This document shows, piece after piece, positions 8,398-18,155 of a stretch of DNA of 64,000 bases (positions are counted from its first letter, which is position 1; every line of letters starts with the position of its first letter). The notes beneath the pieces were generated by a model. That model saw only the letters and a list, made by a program, of their open reading frames with translations. It was not told the DNA's origin and did not search any database. Origin of the DNA: Metabacillus niabensis (lineage in GTDB: Bacteria; Bacillota; Bacilli; Bacillales; Bacillaceae); the NCBI RefSeq assembly GCF_020524345.1, contig NZ_JAIVLH010000006.1, forward strand, positions 1 to 64,000. The letters are read 5' to 3'. A program made the translations under genes and the position numbers.

Positions 8398-9441
8398 ATG
8401 AAAAAAATAGTTTGCTTTCTTGTCGCTTTATCTCTTTTTGTATTAACAGCGTGTGGCGCGAATGGAGATTCTGCAAGTAATGAAGATCCTAAAGAACTAG
8501 TTATTTCCACTTGGGGTTTTGCCGAGGATTTCTTCCGTGCCGAAGTATTTGAACCGTTTGAAGCAGAACATAATGTGAAAATTGTTTTAGACACTGGAAA
8601 CAATGCGGATCGCTTGAACAAAGTTCGTCAAGGATCTGAGGTTGATGTTATTTATCTTTCTGATTACTATGCACAGCAAGGAATAAACGATGGCTTATTT
8701 GAAACAATCGATCGAAACAATATCCCAAACATTGAAAAAATCTATGATAAAGCAAAAACTCCTAATGGTGAAGAATATGGACCAGCGTATACAATTGCAC
8801 AATTTGGTATTGCGTATAATCCAGATGAAGTAAACGCACCGATCACATCGTGGAAAGACCTCTGGAAACCAGAATTAGAAAGTAAAATGACAATCCCTGG
8901 AATCTCTACTACAACAGGTCCAATGTTTTTAGATGCTGCATCCAAGGTCAGTGGGAATCAAGAGTTTAATGAAGATCAAGCTTTTAGTCAATTGAAAGAG
9001 CTTATGCCTAATGTTGTAAAAGAATATGGACAAACATCTGAGTTTGTTAATATGTTTGCACAAGGTGAAATTGCTGCAGGTCCAATTATGGAAATGTACT
9101 TTGGTGATTTACAAGAGGCTGTTCCAAATGCTGAATTTGTTTCTCCTGAAGAAGGAGGATATGCAGTTATGAATACTGTGAATGTTGTGAAGGACAGTGA
9201 TCAAAAAGAATTAGCAGAAGAATTTATTAACTATATTTTAAGTAAAGATGTGCAAGAAAAGTCAGCGAAGGAAAAAGTAGACTCACCGGTTAACCTTGAT
9301 GTTGAGCTTACGGAAGAAGAAGCACAGGGCTTAACTTATGGAGAAGATGTCATCAATAGCTTACATGTGCTGGACATGAAGTTTATTAATGAAAACTCAA
9401 AAAAATGGATCGATCGTTGGAATCGTGAACTTGCACAATAA
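8398..9441 (+). CDS. PotD-type substrate-binding lipoprotein of an ABC importer
   Basis: A 347-aa extracellular solute-binding protein. The first 19 residues are a lipoprotein signal ending in the lipobox LTAC (Cys19), so it should be anchored outside the membrane. The rest looks like the spermidine/putrescine-binding (PotD) class: LVISTWGFAEDF near the start, then VDVIYLSDYYA and GPIMEMYFGD. ATG 8398 is chosen over TTG 8383 because GGAGG at 8384-8388 gives correct spacing. It is the first gene of an operon with two permeases, an ATPase and two nucleoside/nucleobase enzymes, so the ligand is more likely a purine compound than a polyamine; that is inference. Confidence 0.85.
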   Translation: MKKIVCFLVALSLFVLTACGANGDSASNEDPKELVISTWGFAEDFFRAEVFEPFEAEHNVKIVLDTGNNADRLNKVRQGSEVDVIYLSDYYAQQGINDGLFETIDRNNIPNIEKIYDKAKTPNGEEYGPAYTIAQFGIAYNPDEVNAPITSWKDLWKPELESKMTIPGISTTTGPMFLDAASKVSGNQEFNEDQAFSQLKELMPNVVKEYGQTSEFVNMFAQGEIAAGPIMEMYFGDLQEAVPNAEFVSPEEGGYAVMNTVNVVKDSDQKELAEEFINYILSKDVQEKSAKEKVDSPVNLDVELTEEEAQGLTYGEDVINSLHVLDMKFINENSKKWIDRWNRELAQ

Positions 9442-9456
9442 TAGCTAGAAACGAAA

Positions 9457-9492
9457 GTCGGTCAGAATATGATCATCATCACTCTGACTGAC
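9457..9492 (+). other. Intra-operon hairpin after the binding-protein gene
   Basis: GTCGGTCAGA and TCTGACTGAC form a 10-bp stem with a 16-nt loop and only a weak T-rich tail. Such hairpins often stabilise or partly terminate mRNA so that the binding protein is made in excess; here that is inference. Confidence 0.5.
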
Positions 9493-9572
9493 TCATTTCT
9501 TATAACTCAAACCTATCTGCTTATAGCTTGTAGGTTCTATCCTTTGTAACACTAGAAAAAGAGGTCTAATTG

Positions 9573-10502
9573 ATGAAAAATAAAATCATTTTCGATGTTG
9601 ATACTGGTATAGATGATGCAATTGGATTGATCCTTGCAGTAAAAAGTCGTCAGTTTGATATTTTAGGAATTACAACAGTAAATGGGAATGTTTCTCTTGA
9701 GACGGCTACAACAAATACATGCAAAATCCTGGATCTTTTAGATGAACAAGAAATATCCGTCATCAAAGGGGCTGAAGCTCCAATTATGAGGAAGTCCTTT
9801 TTTGAGCATAGGGTTCATGGGGAAGACGGACTTGGTGGAGCATTAAAAGATGTTCAGGTTCAGAAGCAGCCTGATGAGGGATTTGCTTCAGATTTCATCA
9901 TTAATTCTGTATTGAGTTTTTCCGGAGAAGTTACTCTAGTGATGACAGGGCCGCTTACAAATTTGGCGCTGGCGGTGAAGAAATGCCCGCAAATGGTTAA
10001 GCATGTAAAAGAAGTGATTTTTATGGGCGGTGTTGTACGAGGAGTTGGAAATGTAACACCAACAGCTGAATATAACGCATATGTCGATCCTGAGGCAGTA
10101 AAGATTGTATTGCAAGCAGGCTTTGACTCCATAACACAGGTTGGCTTGGACGTTACAAGGAAGGCTTTATTAACAGAAGAACATCTAAAATTAATGAAAA
10201 ACGGTGCACTTGCAGACTATATCAAAAAAAGCACATCGGATTATATGAAAAGGTATTTTGAACGTAATCAAGTGAAGGCTTGTGCCATGCATGATCCTTT
10301 GGCAGTGGCCGTTGCTCTACAACCGGACCTTGTCAAAATAGAAAAATTTTATGTTGATGTGGAGACAAAAAGTGAGCTTTGTGATGGCCAGATCGTATGT
10401 GATTTTCAACATCGACTTATGAAGCCACCGAATGTAAAGGTTTGTTTAGACGTTAATGCGGAGGCGTTTTTTGACCTGTTTATTCGCATAATTAATTCAT
10501 AA
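9573..10502 (+). CDS. Inosine-uridine type nucleoside hydrolase
   Basis: A 309-aa enzyme of the IunH family, which splits ribonucleosides into ribose and free base. The N-terminal calcium-binding motif DxDxxxDD is intact (D8, D10, D14, D15 in FDVDTGIDDAIG); further family marks are VTGPLTNLA-like VMTGPLTNLALA, the MGG segment, and a late HDPLAVA. ATG 9573 is chosen over TTG 9570 for spacing from GAGG. It sits between the binding protein and the permeases, so the transported solute may well be a nucleoside that is hydrolysed on entry. Base preference cannot be told from sequence. Confidence 0.88.
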   Translation: MKNKIIFDVDTGIDDAIGLILAVKSRQFDILGITTVNGNVSLETATTNTCKILDLLDEQEISVIKGAEAPIMRKSFFEHRVHGEDGLGGALKDVQVQKQPDEGFASDFIINSVLSFSGEVTLVMTGPLTNLALAVKKCPQMVKHVKEVIFMGGVVRGVGNVTPTAEYNAYVDPEAVKIVLQAGFDSITQVGLDVTRKALLTEEHLKLMKNGALADYIKKSTSDYMKRYFERNQVKACAMHDPLAVAVALQPDLVKIEKFYVDVETKSELCDGQIVCDFQHRLMKPPNVKVCLDVNAEAFFDLFIRIINS

Positions 10503-10526
10503 TTTTTTTGGAACAGGGGTTTAGAG

Positions 10527-11348
10527 ATGAAAAAACGTTATCTATATCTATTGCTGTTGCCAGGATTGTTATTTTTAACAATTTTTATGATCATTCCAAT
10601 TTTCCTAACGATTGGAACGACCTTTTTTACTGACAATGGATTTTCTATTCAAGGTTACCTTGACTTTTTCAAAGATAAGTATTTCGTTGATATTCTATTA
10701 ACAACTCTTAGAGTTAGTGTCATTACGACAATTATTTGTATACTATTAGGTTTTCCGGCGGCTTACTATATTTCAAAATTAGGACCAAGAAAAAAGGCGC
10801 TTCTGCTTTTATTGACAATTTTCCCATTATTAACGAGTTCAGTTGTTCGCTCATTTAGCTGGATGATTATTATTGGAAAAAACGGCTTATTGAATAATGT
10901 ACTGATAAGTATTGGCTTAATTAATGAGCCGCTTGATATTTTATACACACCAACTGCTATTATTATTGGTTTAGTTCATTTGTTTTTACCCTTGATCATC
11001 ATTACGCTTGTAGGTGTCATGGAAAATATCGAGCTCGATTTATTAAAAGCAGCAGAAAGTTTAGGTGCTTCAAGATTTGTCGTATTTTTAAAGGTTGTTT
11101 TGCCGCTTTCCGTTCCTGGTTTAGTCATGGGAAGTATTCTTGTTTTTGTAGGAAGCTTTACGGCTTATACAACGCCATCGTTACTGGGAGGAAGACAACG
11201 TGTCATATCAACCTTTCTTTATCAAAATGCAGTGACACTTAATGATTGGCATGTTGCATCAATCGTTGCGACCATTATGATTGTGATTACCATTCTAGTT
11301 GTTGCTATGATGAATGGTTTAGCAAAGAAATTAAATCCAAAGGGGTAG
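10527..11348 (+). CDS. ABC importer permease, PotB type
   Basis: A 273-aa inner-membrane permease with about six membrane segments. The cytoplasmic loop that contacts the ATPase is seen as ESLGASRFVVFLKVVLPLS (EAA-type motif, about residues 175-195). This is the first of two permeases of a PotABCD-like importer and would pair with the next gene. Spacing to that gene is only 6 bp, so the two are coupled. The substrate is inferred from the operon as a purine nucleoside or related compound, not proved. Confidence 0.88.
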   Translation: MKKRYLYLLLLPGLLFLTIFMIIPIFLTIGTTFFTDNGFSIQGYLDFFKDKYFVDILLTTLRVSVITTIICILLGFPAAYYISKLGPRKKALLLLLTIFPLLTSSVVRSFSWMIIIGKNGLLNNVLISIGLINEPLDILYTPTAIIIGLVHLFLPLIIITLVGVMENIELDLLKAAESLGASRFVVFLKVVLPLSVPGLVMGSILVFVGSFTAYTTPSLLGGRQRVISTFLYQNAVTLNDWHVASIVATIMIVITILVVAMMNGLAKKLNPKG

Positions 11349-11354
11349 AGGTGT

Positions 11355-12143
11355 ATGCAGGAAAAAAATCGAGGATTGGGCCTGTTTACCTGCCTGGTAT
11401 TTATATTTTTACTAGGGCCCTTACTAATTATTTCAATTTCGTCATTTGAAAATGGAAGTATTTTGAAGTTTCCTCCAGAAGAATTTTCATTTAAATGGTA
11501 CGAAAATATCTTTCAAGTAAGAATGTTCTTAACGACGTTTCAAACATCAATTCTTGTTTCACTAGCAGGGAATCTTATAGCGTTATTAATCGGGATTCCT
11601 GCTGCCTATGCATTAAGCAGGTTTACCTTTAAAGGAAAGACAATGATAGACGGTCTTTTTGTTTCTCCTATATTGATTCCGGGAATTGTGCTTGGATTTG
11701 CGTTTTTGCGTTTCCTTATTGGGACATATCAGCTTCCGATATATACGAGTCTGTTTATCGGTCATACCGTTATTATGCTTCCATACGTGATCAAGGTTAT
11801 TTCATCAAGCTTGTCTACCTTTGATTTTTCAATAGAAGAAGCAGCTCAGAGTTTAGGGGCAAGCAGGCTGGGAACTTTCTTTAAAGTAGTCCTTCCTAAT
11901 ATAAAATCAGGGATTATAGCAGCTGTTATGATTGCCTTTTTAGAATCCTTTAATAATGTTGACATCTCAGTGTTTATGACGGGTCCCGGAGTAAGTACAT
12001 TTCCGATTCAAATGCTGACATATGTAGAGAATTATTTTGATCCTACAGTTGCAGCTATATCAGTATTGCTTATGATTCTAACAGCTTTCTTTATGTTTAT
12101 GATTGAAAGACTCATGGGATTGTCATATTTTACAAACCGATGA
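11355..12143 (+). CDS. ABC importer permease, PotC type
   Basis: A 262-aa permease with about six membrane segments and the EAA-type loop QSLGASRLGTFFKVVLPNI near residue 170. It should form the heterodimeric channel with the preceding permease. Its start (ATG 11355) follows GTAGAGGTG six bases after the previous stop. Family position is the PotC/YdcV-like branch used for polyamines and other small organic solutes. Confidence 0.88.
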   Translation: MQEKNRGLGLFTCLVFIFLLGPLLIISISSFENGSILKFPPEEFSFKWYENIFQVRMFLTTFQTSILVSLAGNLIALLIGIPAAYALSRFTFKGKTMIDGLFVSPILIPGIVLGFAFLRFLIGTYQLPIYTSLFIGHTVIMLPYVIKVISSSLSTFDFSIEEAAQSLGASRLGTFFKVVLPNIKSGIIAAVMIAFLESFNNVDISVFMTGPGVSTFPIQMLTYVENYFDPTVAAISVLLMILTAFFMFMIERLMGLSYFTNR

Positions 12144-12213
12144 ACTCCCTCTCCCTGTTTCCTCGAGGAAGGGGCATTCTCTATGAAAATTGATAAAGGG
12201 GGTCATGATTTAG

Positions 12214-13278
12214 ATGGCTTTATTTACATTACAAGACATTTCTGTTGCTTACAATAAACAAAATATTTTAAAAGACTTTCATCTGGAAATTGAAAAAGGA
12301 CAGCTTGTTTCTCTATTGGGTCCAAGCGGATGTGGAAAAACAACGACACTTAGATTAATTGCCGGATTTTTACAAGCGAATCAAGGGAAGTTTTTATTTA
12401 AAGATAAAGATTATACGAAAGTACCGGTCAACAAGCGAAACTTTGGGTTTGTGTTTCAGAATTATGCATTATTTCCACACTTATCGATTTTTGATAACAT
12501 CGCATTTGGTCTGCGCTTAAGGAAAGTATCAAAAAGCGAAATCGAAAAACGTGTATTGAATGTATTGGAAATCGTTAATCTTGCTGGGTTTGAAAAAAGA
12601 TTTCCATCTGAACTTTCCGGCGGACAAAAACAGCGTGTTGCCATTGCAAGGGCGTTGGTAATAGAACCAGATATACTTCTATTTGATGAACCTTTAAGTA
12701 ATCTAGATGCAAATTTAAGAGTGAACATGCGGGTGGAAATTCGCCGTATTCAGCAGGAGCTGGGGATTACAACCGTTTATGTTTCACATGATCAAGAGGA
12801 ATGCTTCTCTATTTCTGATCAGGTCGCAATTATGAATAAAGGTGTTATTGAACAACTGAGTGATCCGGCTACTATTTACAAATATCCAAAAACCAAATTT
12901 GTCGCAGACTTTATTGGCTTTAAAAACTTCATTGAATTTGATAAAAGAGTAGACCATGAAAATCATATTGAGCTTAGTAAATCTGGTCAAGTTTTTGTTA
13001 TTCATAAGGATGATAAAATGCAAAATTCTTCTGGAAAAACAGGTGCAATTAGACCTGATAACTTAGTCATTCAGGATAAAGAAAGTACCAAACAAGCTCC
13101 AGAAAACAGTTTATCTGGTCGGATTAAGGTTGTCACATATTTAGGGAGAAGTTATCAATATGATATCGAAACAGCTATAGGTGATTTCACTGTAAATAAG
13201 GAAATGTTGAGACCTTATCGTACTGGTCAAGAAATCGTACTTGAAATTCCAAAAGACCAGATGGTGCTTGTTGACTAG
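12214..13278 (+). CDS. ABC importer ATPase, PotA type
   Basis: A 354-aa ATPase that energises the importer. It carries Walker A GPSGCGKTT (near residue 35), Q loop VFQNYALFPH, signature LSGGQKQRVAIARAL, Walker B LLFDEPLSNLD and switch His in YVSHDQEE. The C-terminal 110 residues form a TOBE-type regulatory domain (IRPDNLVI). AAAGGGGG precedes ATG 12214. In many potABCD operons the ATPase is first; here it follows the permeases and comes directly before the deaminase, with 16 bp between them. Confidence 0.9.
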   Translation: MALFTLQDISVAYNKQNILKDFHLEIEKGQLVSLLGPSGCGKTTTLRLIAGFLQANQGKFLFKDKDYTKVPVNKRNFGFVFQNYALFPHLSIFDNIAFGLRLRKVSKSEIEKRVLNVLEIVNLAGFEKRFPSELSGGQKQRVAIARALVIEPDILLFDEPLSNLDANLRVNMRVEIRRIQQELGITTVYVSHDQEECFSISDQVAIMNKGVIEQLSDPATIYKYPKTKFVADFIGFKNFIEFDKRVDHENHIELSKSGQVFVIHKDDKMQNSSGKTGAIRPDNLVIQDKESTKQAPENSLSGRIKVVTYLGRSYQYDIETAIGDFTVNKEMLRPYRTGQEIVLEIPKDQMVLVD

Positions 13279-13294
13279 CTTAGGAGGGCAAGTT

Positions 13295-15016
13295 ATGGAA
13301 ATCGATATGCTAGTAAAAGACACCCTTGTCTATAACAGCTATTTTAAATCATTTGTGGAAGCAAATGTAGCGATTAAGGGCGGAAATTTTTTTTATATTG
13401 GAGATCGTGAATTAGAAACCTTTAAACCGTGTCAAGTCATTGATGGGAAAGGGAAATATATGATTCCAGGCCTCATCGATATTCATTTGCACATTGAGAG
13501 TACGATGGTGACGCCAGCTACTTTTTCCTACGGGTTAATAAAAAATGGAGTTACCACGATAGTTCCTGAGCCACATGAGATGGCCAATGTGTTCGGAATT
13601 TCTGGTGTCGAGGAAATGATTAAGGCAAGTAAGAATTGTATCGCGGATATGTTTTACGCCATTCCAAGCTCTGTTCCCGCCACATCGATGGAAACAACTG
13701 GTGGTTCGATTGAAATTAATGATATCGATAAGCTGATGCAAATGGAAGGTATTAAATGCTTAGGTGAGATCATGAACTTTTACGAAGTTATAACTGATCC
13801 TGAGTGTAAAACAAATCAGATTTTAACCCATATCCGCTCTAACTATCCCGATTTTATTATTGAAGGACATGTTCCAAAACTGCTTGATTTAGAACTGCAG
13901 CAGCTTGTTTATGCGGGAGTGAATTCAGATCATACCCATCAAACAGTAGAAGGAATGGAAGCGCGAATTGCTGCAGGAATGTTCCTTGAGATACAAGAAA
14001 AATCGATGACCAAAGAGGTAATCGACTATTTAATAGAAAAGAATGTGGACGAGCATTTCTGTTTTGTGACAGATGATGTCATGGCTGACTCATTTGAGAG
14101 AAGGGGGCATCTTAATGTTCTCCTAAAGAAAGCCATTCAAATGGGAATGCCGCCGGAAAAAGCCATTTATGCATGTACGTATACACCTGCTGCACGGATG
14201 AGAATGTATGACAGGGGAGCTATTGCTCCAGGGAAGGTTGCCGATTTTTTACTTGTAGATAACTTGAAAAGCTTTGAGATTGAGCAGGTGTATAAAAAAG
14301 GCGAACTAGTTTATGATTCTTTGCAACCTTATGTTCAAACTCTAGAGGGTAGACAATTTCCAGACTCCTTTTATCAAAGTGTGAAACTTGGAGAGCTCAA
14401 TGAAGACTCCTTTGATTTCCAGCTTCCACTTGCTGACGGTCACTATTTATGTAGGATTATGAACGTACAGGATGGTTCAACCTTTACGGAAGAAAAGCAT
14501 GATGAGCTTGAAGTGAAAAATGGAAAGCTGTGCTGGGAAGAGAGTCCTTATAGTTTAATTTCAACATTTGAACGATATGGCAAGAACGGTAATTCAGCCC
14601 TTGGCCTAATCAGTGGTGATATTTTGAAGAGAGGCGCTGTTGCAACGACTTACTCTCATGATAACCATAACCTTTTAGTAGTAGGAAAGAATAAGCAGGA
14701 CATGTTGCTCGCTGCAAATGCAGTTATTGAGAAGCAAGGTGGAATTTGTTGCGTAGAAGACGGAAAAATTCTTTCGCTGCTTCCTCTTCCGGTAGGCGGA
14801 ATTCTTTCTGAAGAGCCATTTGATAAGATATCCGAGCAGGTTGAGCATTTAACTCATGCGATTAAATCCTTAGGTTATCAGCATTACAATGTCATTATGT
14901 CATTAAGTACGCTATCATTGCCGGTTAGTCCAGCTCTAAAAATAACCGATAATGGGTTGATTAATGTGAATGAAGGAAAAGTAGTATCTCTTGTAGTGAA
15001 TCAGGATCGTTTGTAG
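13295..15016 (+). CDS. adeC: Adenine deaminase family amidohydrolase
   Basis: A 573-aa metal-dependent amidohydrolase close in length to B. subtilis AdeC (adenine to hypoxanthine plus ammonia). The first metal motif HLHIESTM, the EPHEMANV segment, SDHTHQT, the conserved Asp of VTDDVMAD and the C-terminal SHDNHNLLVVG are visible. ATG 13295 follows AGGAGG at 13282; an earlier in-frame ATG at 13241 lies inside the upstream ATPase gene and lacks a site. As last gene of the importer operon it would act on base released by the nucleoside hydrolase. The paralogue is somewhat diverged from typical AdeC, so guanine or another aminopurine cannot be excluded. Confidence 0.85.
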   Translation: MEIDMLVKDTLVYNSYFKSFVEANVAIKGGNFFYIGDRELETFKPCQVIDGKGKYMIPGLIDIHLHIESTMVTPATFSYGLIKNGVTTIVPEPHEMANVFGISGVEEMIKASKNCIADMFYAIPSSVPATSMETTGGSIEINDIDKLMQMEGIKCLGEIMNFYEVITDPECKTNQILTHIRSNYPDFIIEGHVPKLLDLELQQLVYAGVNSDHTHQTVEGMEARIAAGMFLEIQEKSMTKEVIDYLIEKNVDEHFCFVTDDVMADSFERRGHLNVLLKKAIQMGMPPEKAIYACTYTPAARMRMYDRGAIAPGKVADFLLVDNLKSFEIEQVYKKGELVYDSLQPYVQTLEGRQFPDSFYQSVKLGELNEDSFDFQLPLADGHYLCRIMNVQDGSTFTEEKHDELEVKNGKLCWEESPYSLISTFERYGKNGNSALGLISGDILKRGAVATTYSHDNHNLLVVGKNKQDMLLAANAVIEKQGGICCVEDGKILSLLPLPVGGILSEEPFDKISEQVEHLTHAIKSLGYQHYNVIMSLSTLSLPVSPALKITDNGLINVNEGKVVSLVVNQDRL

Positions 15017-15032
15017 AGAATTGAAAAATGGG

Positions 15033-15070
15033 AAAAAGCTGAGAATCGAGTATGGTTCTCAGCTTTTTTT
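15033..15070. terminator. Bidirectional terminator between the purine operon and topB
   Basis: AAAAAGCTGAGAA and TTCTCAGCTTTTTTT flank a 10-nt loop, with A run before and T run after, so it can serve both converging genes. Confidence 0.9.
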
Positions 15071-15073
15071 ATT

Positions 15074-17266
15074 TTATTTGTCTACTTTAAATCCTTTTAA
15101 TAGATCAGCAAAGGCGTTATTCAAAGGTTCAGCTTCTTTTTCCTGATGTTTTAAATATTTTTGGACACTTCGCTTATCAACTTTTCCTGCAGACTCTTTT
15201 TTACGTCTTGCTTCAAATGCAGACATTTTTTCTCGATATCCGCATTTACATGCGAATAATTGTCCTTTTCCTTCACCACGTAGTTCCATTTTCTTTTTAC
15301 ACTGCGGGCAGCGGGCGTTTGTTACACGTGATACATTCTTACGGTGACCACATTCACGATCTTGGCAGACAAGCATTTTGCCTTTCTTACCATTCACTTC
15401 CAACATTGGTTTTCTGCAATCCGGGCAAGACTTTGTTGAGATGTTGTCGTGTTTATATTTTTTGTTGCTTGCTTTAATGTCTGCGACAATTTCTTTTGTG
15501 TGTGTTTTCATTTCATTGATGAAAATATCTTTTTTTAGTTTTCCTTTAGCAATTAGTTCCAGCTTTTGTTCCCACTCAGCTGTTGTTGCCGGTGATTTTA
15601 ATTCTTCCGGTACTAAGTCCAGTAGTTGGCGACCTTTAGACGTGATATAGATTTCTTTTCCACCACGTTTTTCGATTAGGAATGAATTAAATAGTTTATC
15701 AATAATATCGGCACGAGTTGCAACTGTACCAAGACCACCAGTTGATTTTAAAGTATCTGCAAGCTTTTTATCGTTCGTTTCCATGTACTTTGTAGGGTTT
15801 TCCATTGCTGAAAGTAAAGTAGCCTCAGTAAAGCGTGCTGGTGGCTTTGTTTGGCCTGATGTTTGAGCAATTAATTTTGTTTGTAAGACATCACCTTTTT
15901 CAAGACGAGGTAATAATTGCTCTTTTACATCATCAGTTGATTCCTCATCATCAAAACGGTTTTCGTATACTTCTTTCCAACCGGCATGAATGACTGTTTT
16001 CCCTTTAGCAATGAATGTTTCATTTTTTATTTTTGCTTGTACTGTTAACTGCTCGTATTCAAAGGCAGGGAATAAAACAGCTAAGAATCGTTTGACAACA
16101 AGGTCATATATCTTGCGTTCTTTATCTGTAAAAGATGAGAAATTAACATAACCTTCAGTTGGGATGATAGCATGGTGATCACTTACTTTATTATCATCTA
16201 CAAATGCTTTTGTCGCTTTAATTTGCTTTGTTAATATTTTGTTTGTAAGAGAACGGTATTCACCTACACCACATGCTTTTAAACGTTCTTTAAGCGTACC
16301 GACAATATCTGAAGATAAATAACGTGAATCAGTACGAGGGTATGTTAACACTTTATGTTGCTCGTACAATTTTTGCATAATATTTAATGTTTCTTTAGCC
16401 GAATAACCAAAGATTTTGTTGGCGTCACGTTGTAGCTCTGTTAAATCATATAAAGCAGGTGCGAATGTTTTCTTTGCTTTACGATCAATAGAAACAACTG
16501 TAGCATCTTGATGACCTAGTGATTTAACAATGGCATCGATCTTTTCTTTATTAAAGCTGCGACTATGACCATTCGCATCTTGCCATGTTAATTTAAGTCC
16601 ATCTGTTTGTGTTTCAATGCCATAATACGTTTGAGGTATAAAATCTTTTATTTCATTTTCACGCGCCGCAACCATTGCCACTGTTGGTGTTTGTACACGT
16701 CCGCAGTTGAGTTGAGCGTTGAATTTTGTTGTTAATGCACGAGTTGCATTTAAACCGATATACCAATCAGCCTCAGAACGTGCTACTGCTGAAGCATATA
16801 AATTTTCATAAGCTTTACCAGGCTTTAAGTTATTAAATCCATCTTTAATAGCCTTATCTGTTACAGAGGAAATCCAAAGACGTTTGATTGGTTTACGAAC
16901 TTTCGCTTTATCAATGATCCAGCGAGCAACTAATTCTCCCTCTCTCCCTGCATCGGTTGCTACAATAATTTCATTAACATCATTACGATTTAACTGCGAT
17001 TTTACAGCATTAAACTGCTTTCCGGTTTGTTTGATGACAACTAATTTTAATCTTTCCGGAAGCATAGGAAGATCTTCTAAATTCCATGTTTTATATTTAG
17101 TATCATATACTTCAGGATCTGCTAAAGTTACTAAGTGCCCAAGCGCCCAGGTGACGATATATTTGTTGCCCTCTAAAAAACCATTCCCTTTCTTTGTACA
17201 CTTCAATACATTTGCAATATCACGTGCCACGGAAGGCTTTTCAGCAATTACTACACTTTTTACCAT
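15074..17266 (-). CDS. topB: DNA topoisomerase III
   Basis: A 730-aa type IA topoisomerase, near the 727 aa of B. subtilis TopB. It relaxes and decatenates DNA by passing strands through a transient single-strand break. The TOPRIM domain is N-terminal (VVIAEKPSVARDIA, then DAGREGELVARW), and the catalytic tyrosine lies in LTYPRTDSRYLS near residue 310. The C-terminus has two zinc-ribbon-like units (CPDC with CQDREC, and CPQC with CKC). It runs against the purine operon and shares its terminator. Probably a single-gene unit. Confidence 0.95.
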   Translation of the reverse strand: MVKSVVIAEKPSVARDIANVLKCTKKGNGFLEGNKYIVTWALGHLVTLADPEVYDTKYKTWNLEDLPMLPERLKLVVIKQTGKQFNAVKSQLNRNDVNEIIVATDAGREGELVARWIIDKAKVRKPIKRLWISSVTDKAIKDGFNNLKPGKAYENLYASAVARSEADWYIGLNATRALTTKFNAQLNCGRVQTPTVAMVAARENEIKDFIPQTYYGIETQTDGLKLTWQDANGHSRSFNKEKIDAIVKSLGHQDATVVSIDRKAKKTFAPALYDLTELQRDANKIFGYSAKETLNIMQKLYEQHKVLTYPRTDSRYLSSDIVGTLKERLKACGVGEYRSLTNKILTKQIKATKAFVDDNKVSDHHAIIPTEGYVNFSSFTDKERKIYDLVVKRFLAVLFPAFEYEQLTVQAKIKNETFIAKGKTVIHAGWKEVYENRFDDEESTDDVKEQLLPRLEKGDVLQTKLIAQTSGQTKPPARFTEATLLSAMENPTKYMETNDKKLADTLKSTGGLGTVATRADIIDKLFNSFLIEKRGGKEIYITSKGRQLLDLVPEELKSPATTAEWEQKLELIAKGKLKKDIFINEMKTHTKEIVADIKASNKKYKHDNISTKSCPDCRKPMLEVNGKKGKMLVCQDRECGHRKNVSRVTNARCPQCKKKMELRGEGKGQLFACKCGYREKMSAFEARRKKESAGKVDKRSVQKYLKHQEKEAEPLNNAFADLLKGFKVDK

Positions 17267-17650
17267 TTGTCGAACTCCTTTACTAACTATGTATCGTCTA
17301 ATATACCATAGGTAAGGCGGAAACTACTTATACATCTTTTGGAGAACTTCATCTTCAATAAAAATAGTAATGTTGTAAATTTTTTCTTTCTATATACAAT
17401 AATTTGTTGATGTGTTATCTCCAACTTCTGACTTCCTTCTCCTTAGATGATCAATAATAAAGCTCCTTTGACGTTGGTTCATATTGAGTGTATTCTAGAA
17501 ATGTGCTCACCGAGAAAATGACTGCCTTCCAGGAAAAACGCAAAAAGAATCAAAATAGTAAGGTATCAAAATGTGACGTCGCAAACTATATGAAAAGATA
17601 AATCTTAAAGAATAACAATTGTGAAACGCTAAAGATAAGGAAGATCCACC
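17267..17650. other. Intergenic region, divergent promoters expected
   Basis: 384 bp between topB and the SRPBCC gene, which are transcribed away from each other. AT-rich, with no convincing small gene, RNA or repeat seen. The only clear element is the ribosome binding site AAGGAAG just before the GTG at 17651. Confidence 0.4.
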
Positions 17651-18112
17651 GTGCCAATTATTAAAACAGATATGTTTATATATGCACCGCGCAACATCTG
17701 CTTCGATGTTGCACGTGATATTGATATTCATACCGAGTCCACAAGCCAAACAAATGAACGTGCCATCGGCGGTGTTACAAGCGGTCTCATTGGCTTAAAC
17801 GAAACCGTTACATGGGAAGCTGTACACTTTGGGGTTAAGCAAAACTTAACAGTCCGAATCACTGAACTCGACTTCCCCAACCGGTTCGTCGACGAAATGG
17901 AAAAAGGAGCCTTCAAACGCTTCTACCACGTCCACGAATTTATTGAAAAAGAAAACGGAACCCTGATGCTCGATACTTTTGATTACACCTCGCCCTTCGG
18001 CTTCTTTGGTAGACTTGCAGACCGACTGTTTTTAGAGCAGTATATGAAAGAATTTTTAATTAAGAGAAATCGGTATATTAAGAAGATTGCTGAAGAGAGA
18101 GTGGGCCGCTGA
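17651..18112 (+). CDS. SRPBCC/START-fold ligand-binding protein
   Basis: A 153-aa soluble protein of the polyketide cyclase/dehydrase-like SRPBCC superfamily, whose members bind hydrophobic ligands in a helix-grip cavity. Marks are the opening IIKTDMFIYAPRNICFDVARDIDIHTES and the C-terminal DYTSPFGFFGRLADRLFLEQYMKEFL, common in Bacillus homologues of unknown role. GTG 17651 follows AAGGAAG. Its stop codon lies in the loop of a terminator, so it ends a transcription unit. Ligand unknown. Confidence 0.8.
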   Translation: MPIIKTDMFIYAPRNICFDVARDIDIHTESTSQTNERAIGGVTSGLIGLNETVTWEAVHFGVKQNLTVRITELDFPNRFVDEMEKGAFKRFYHVHEFIEKENGTLMLDTFDYTSPFGFFGRLADRLFLEQYMKEFLIKRNRYIKKIAEERVGR

Positions 18113-18127
18113 TTGCGGCCCTTTTTA
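18103..18127 (+). terminator. Terminator overlapping the SRPBCC stop codon
   Basis: GGGCCGC, loop TGATT, GCGGCCC then TTTTTA. The TGA stop is in the loop. Confidence 0.88.
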
Positions 18128-18155
18128 TTAGGTTAGATACAGCTCGAAAGTTGAC

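Noticed and set aside
17507-17749. 80-aa minus-strand frame upstream of the SRPBCC gene
   Set aside because: It overlaps the start of a well-supported gene and has a Cys/His/Phe-rich composition typical of shadow frames.
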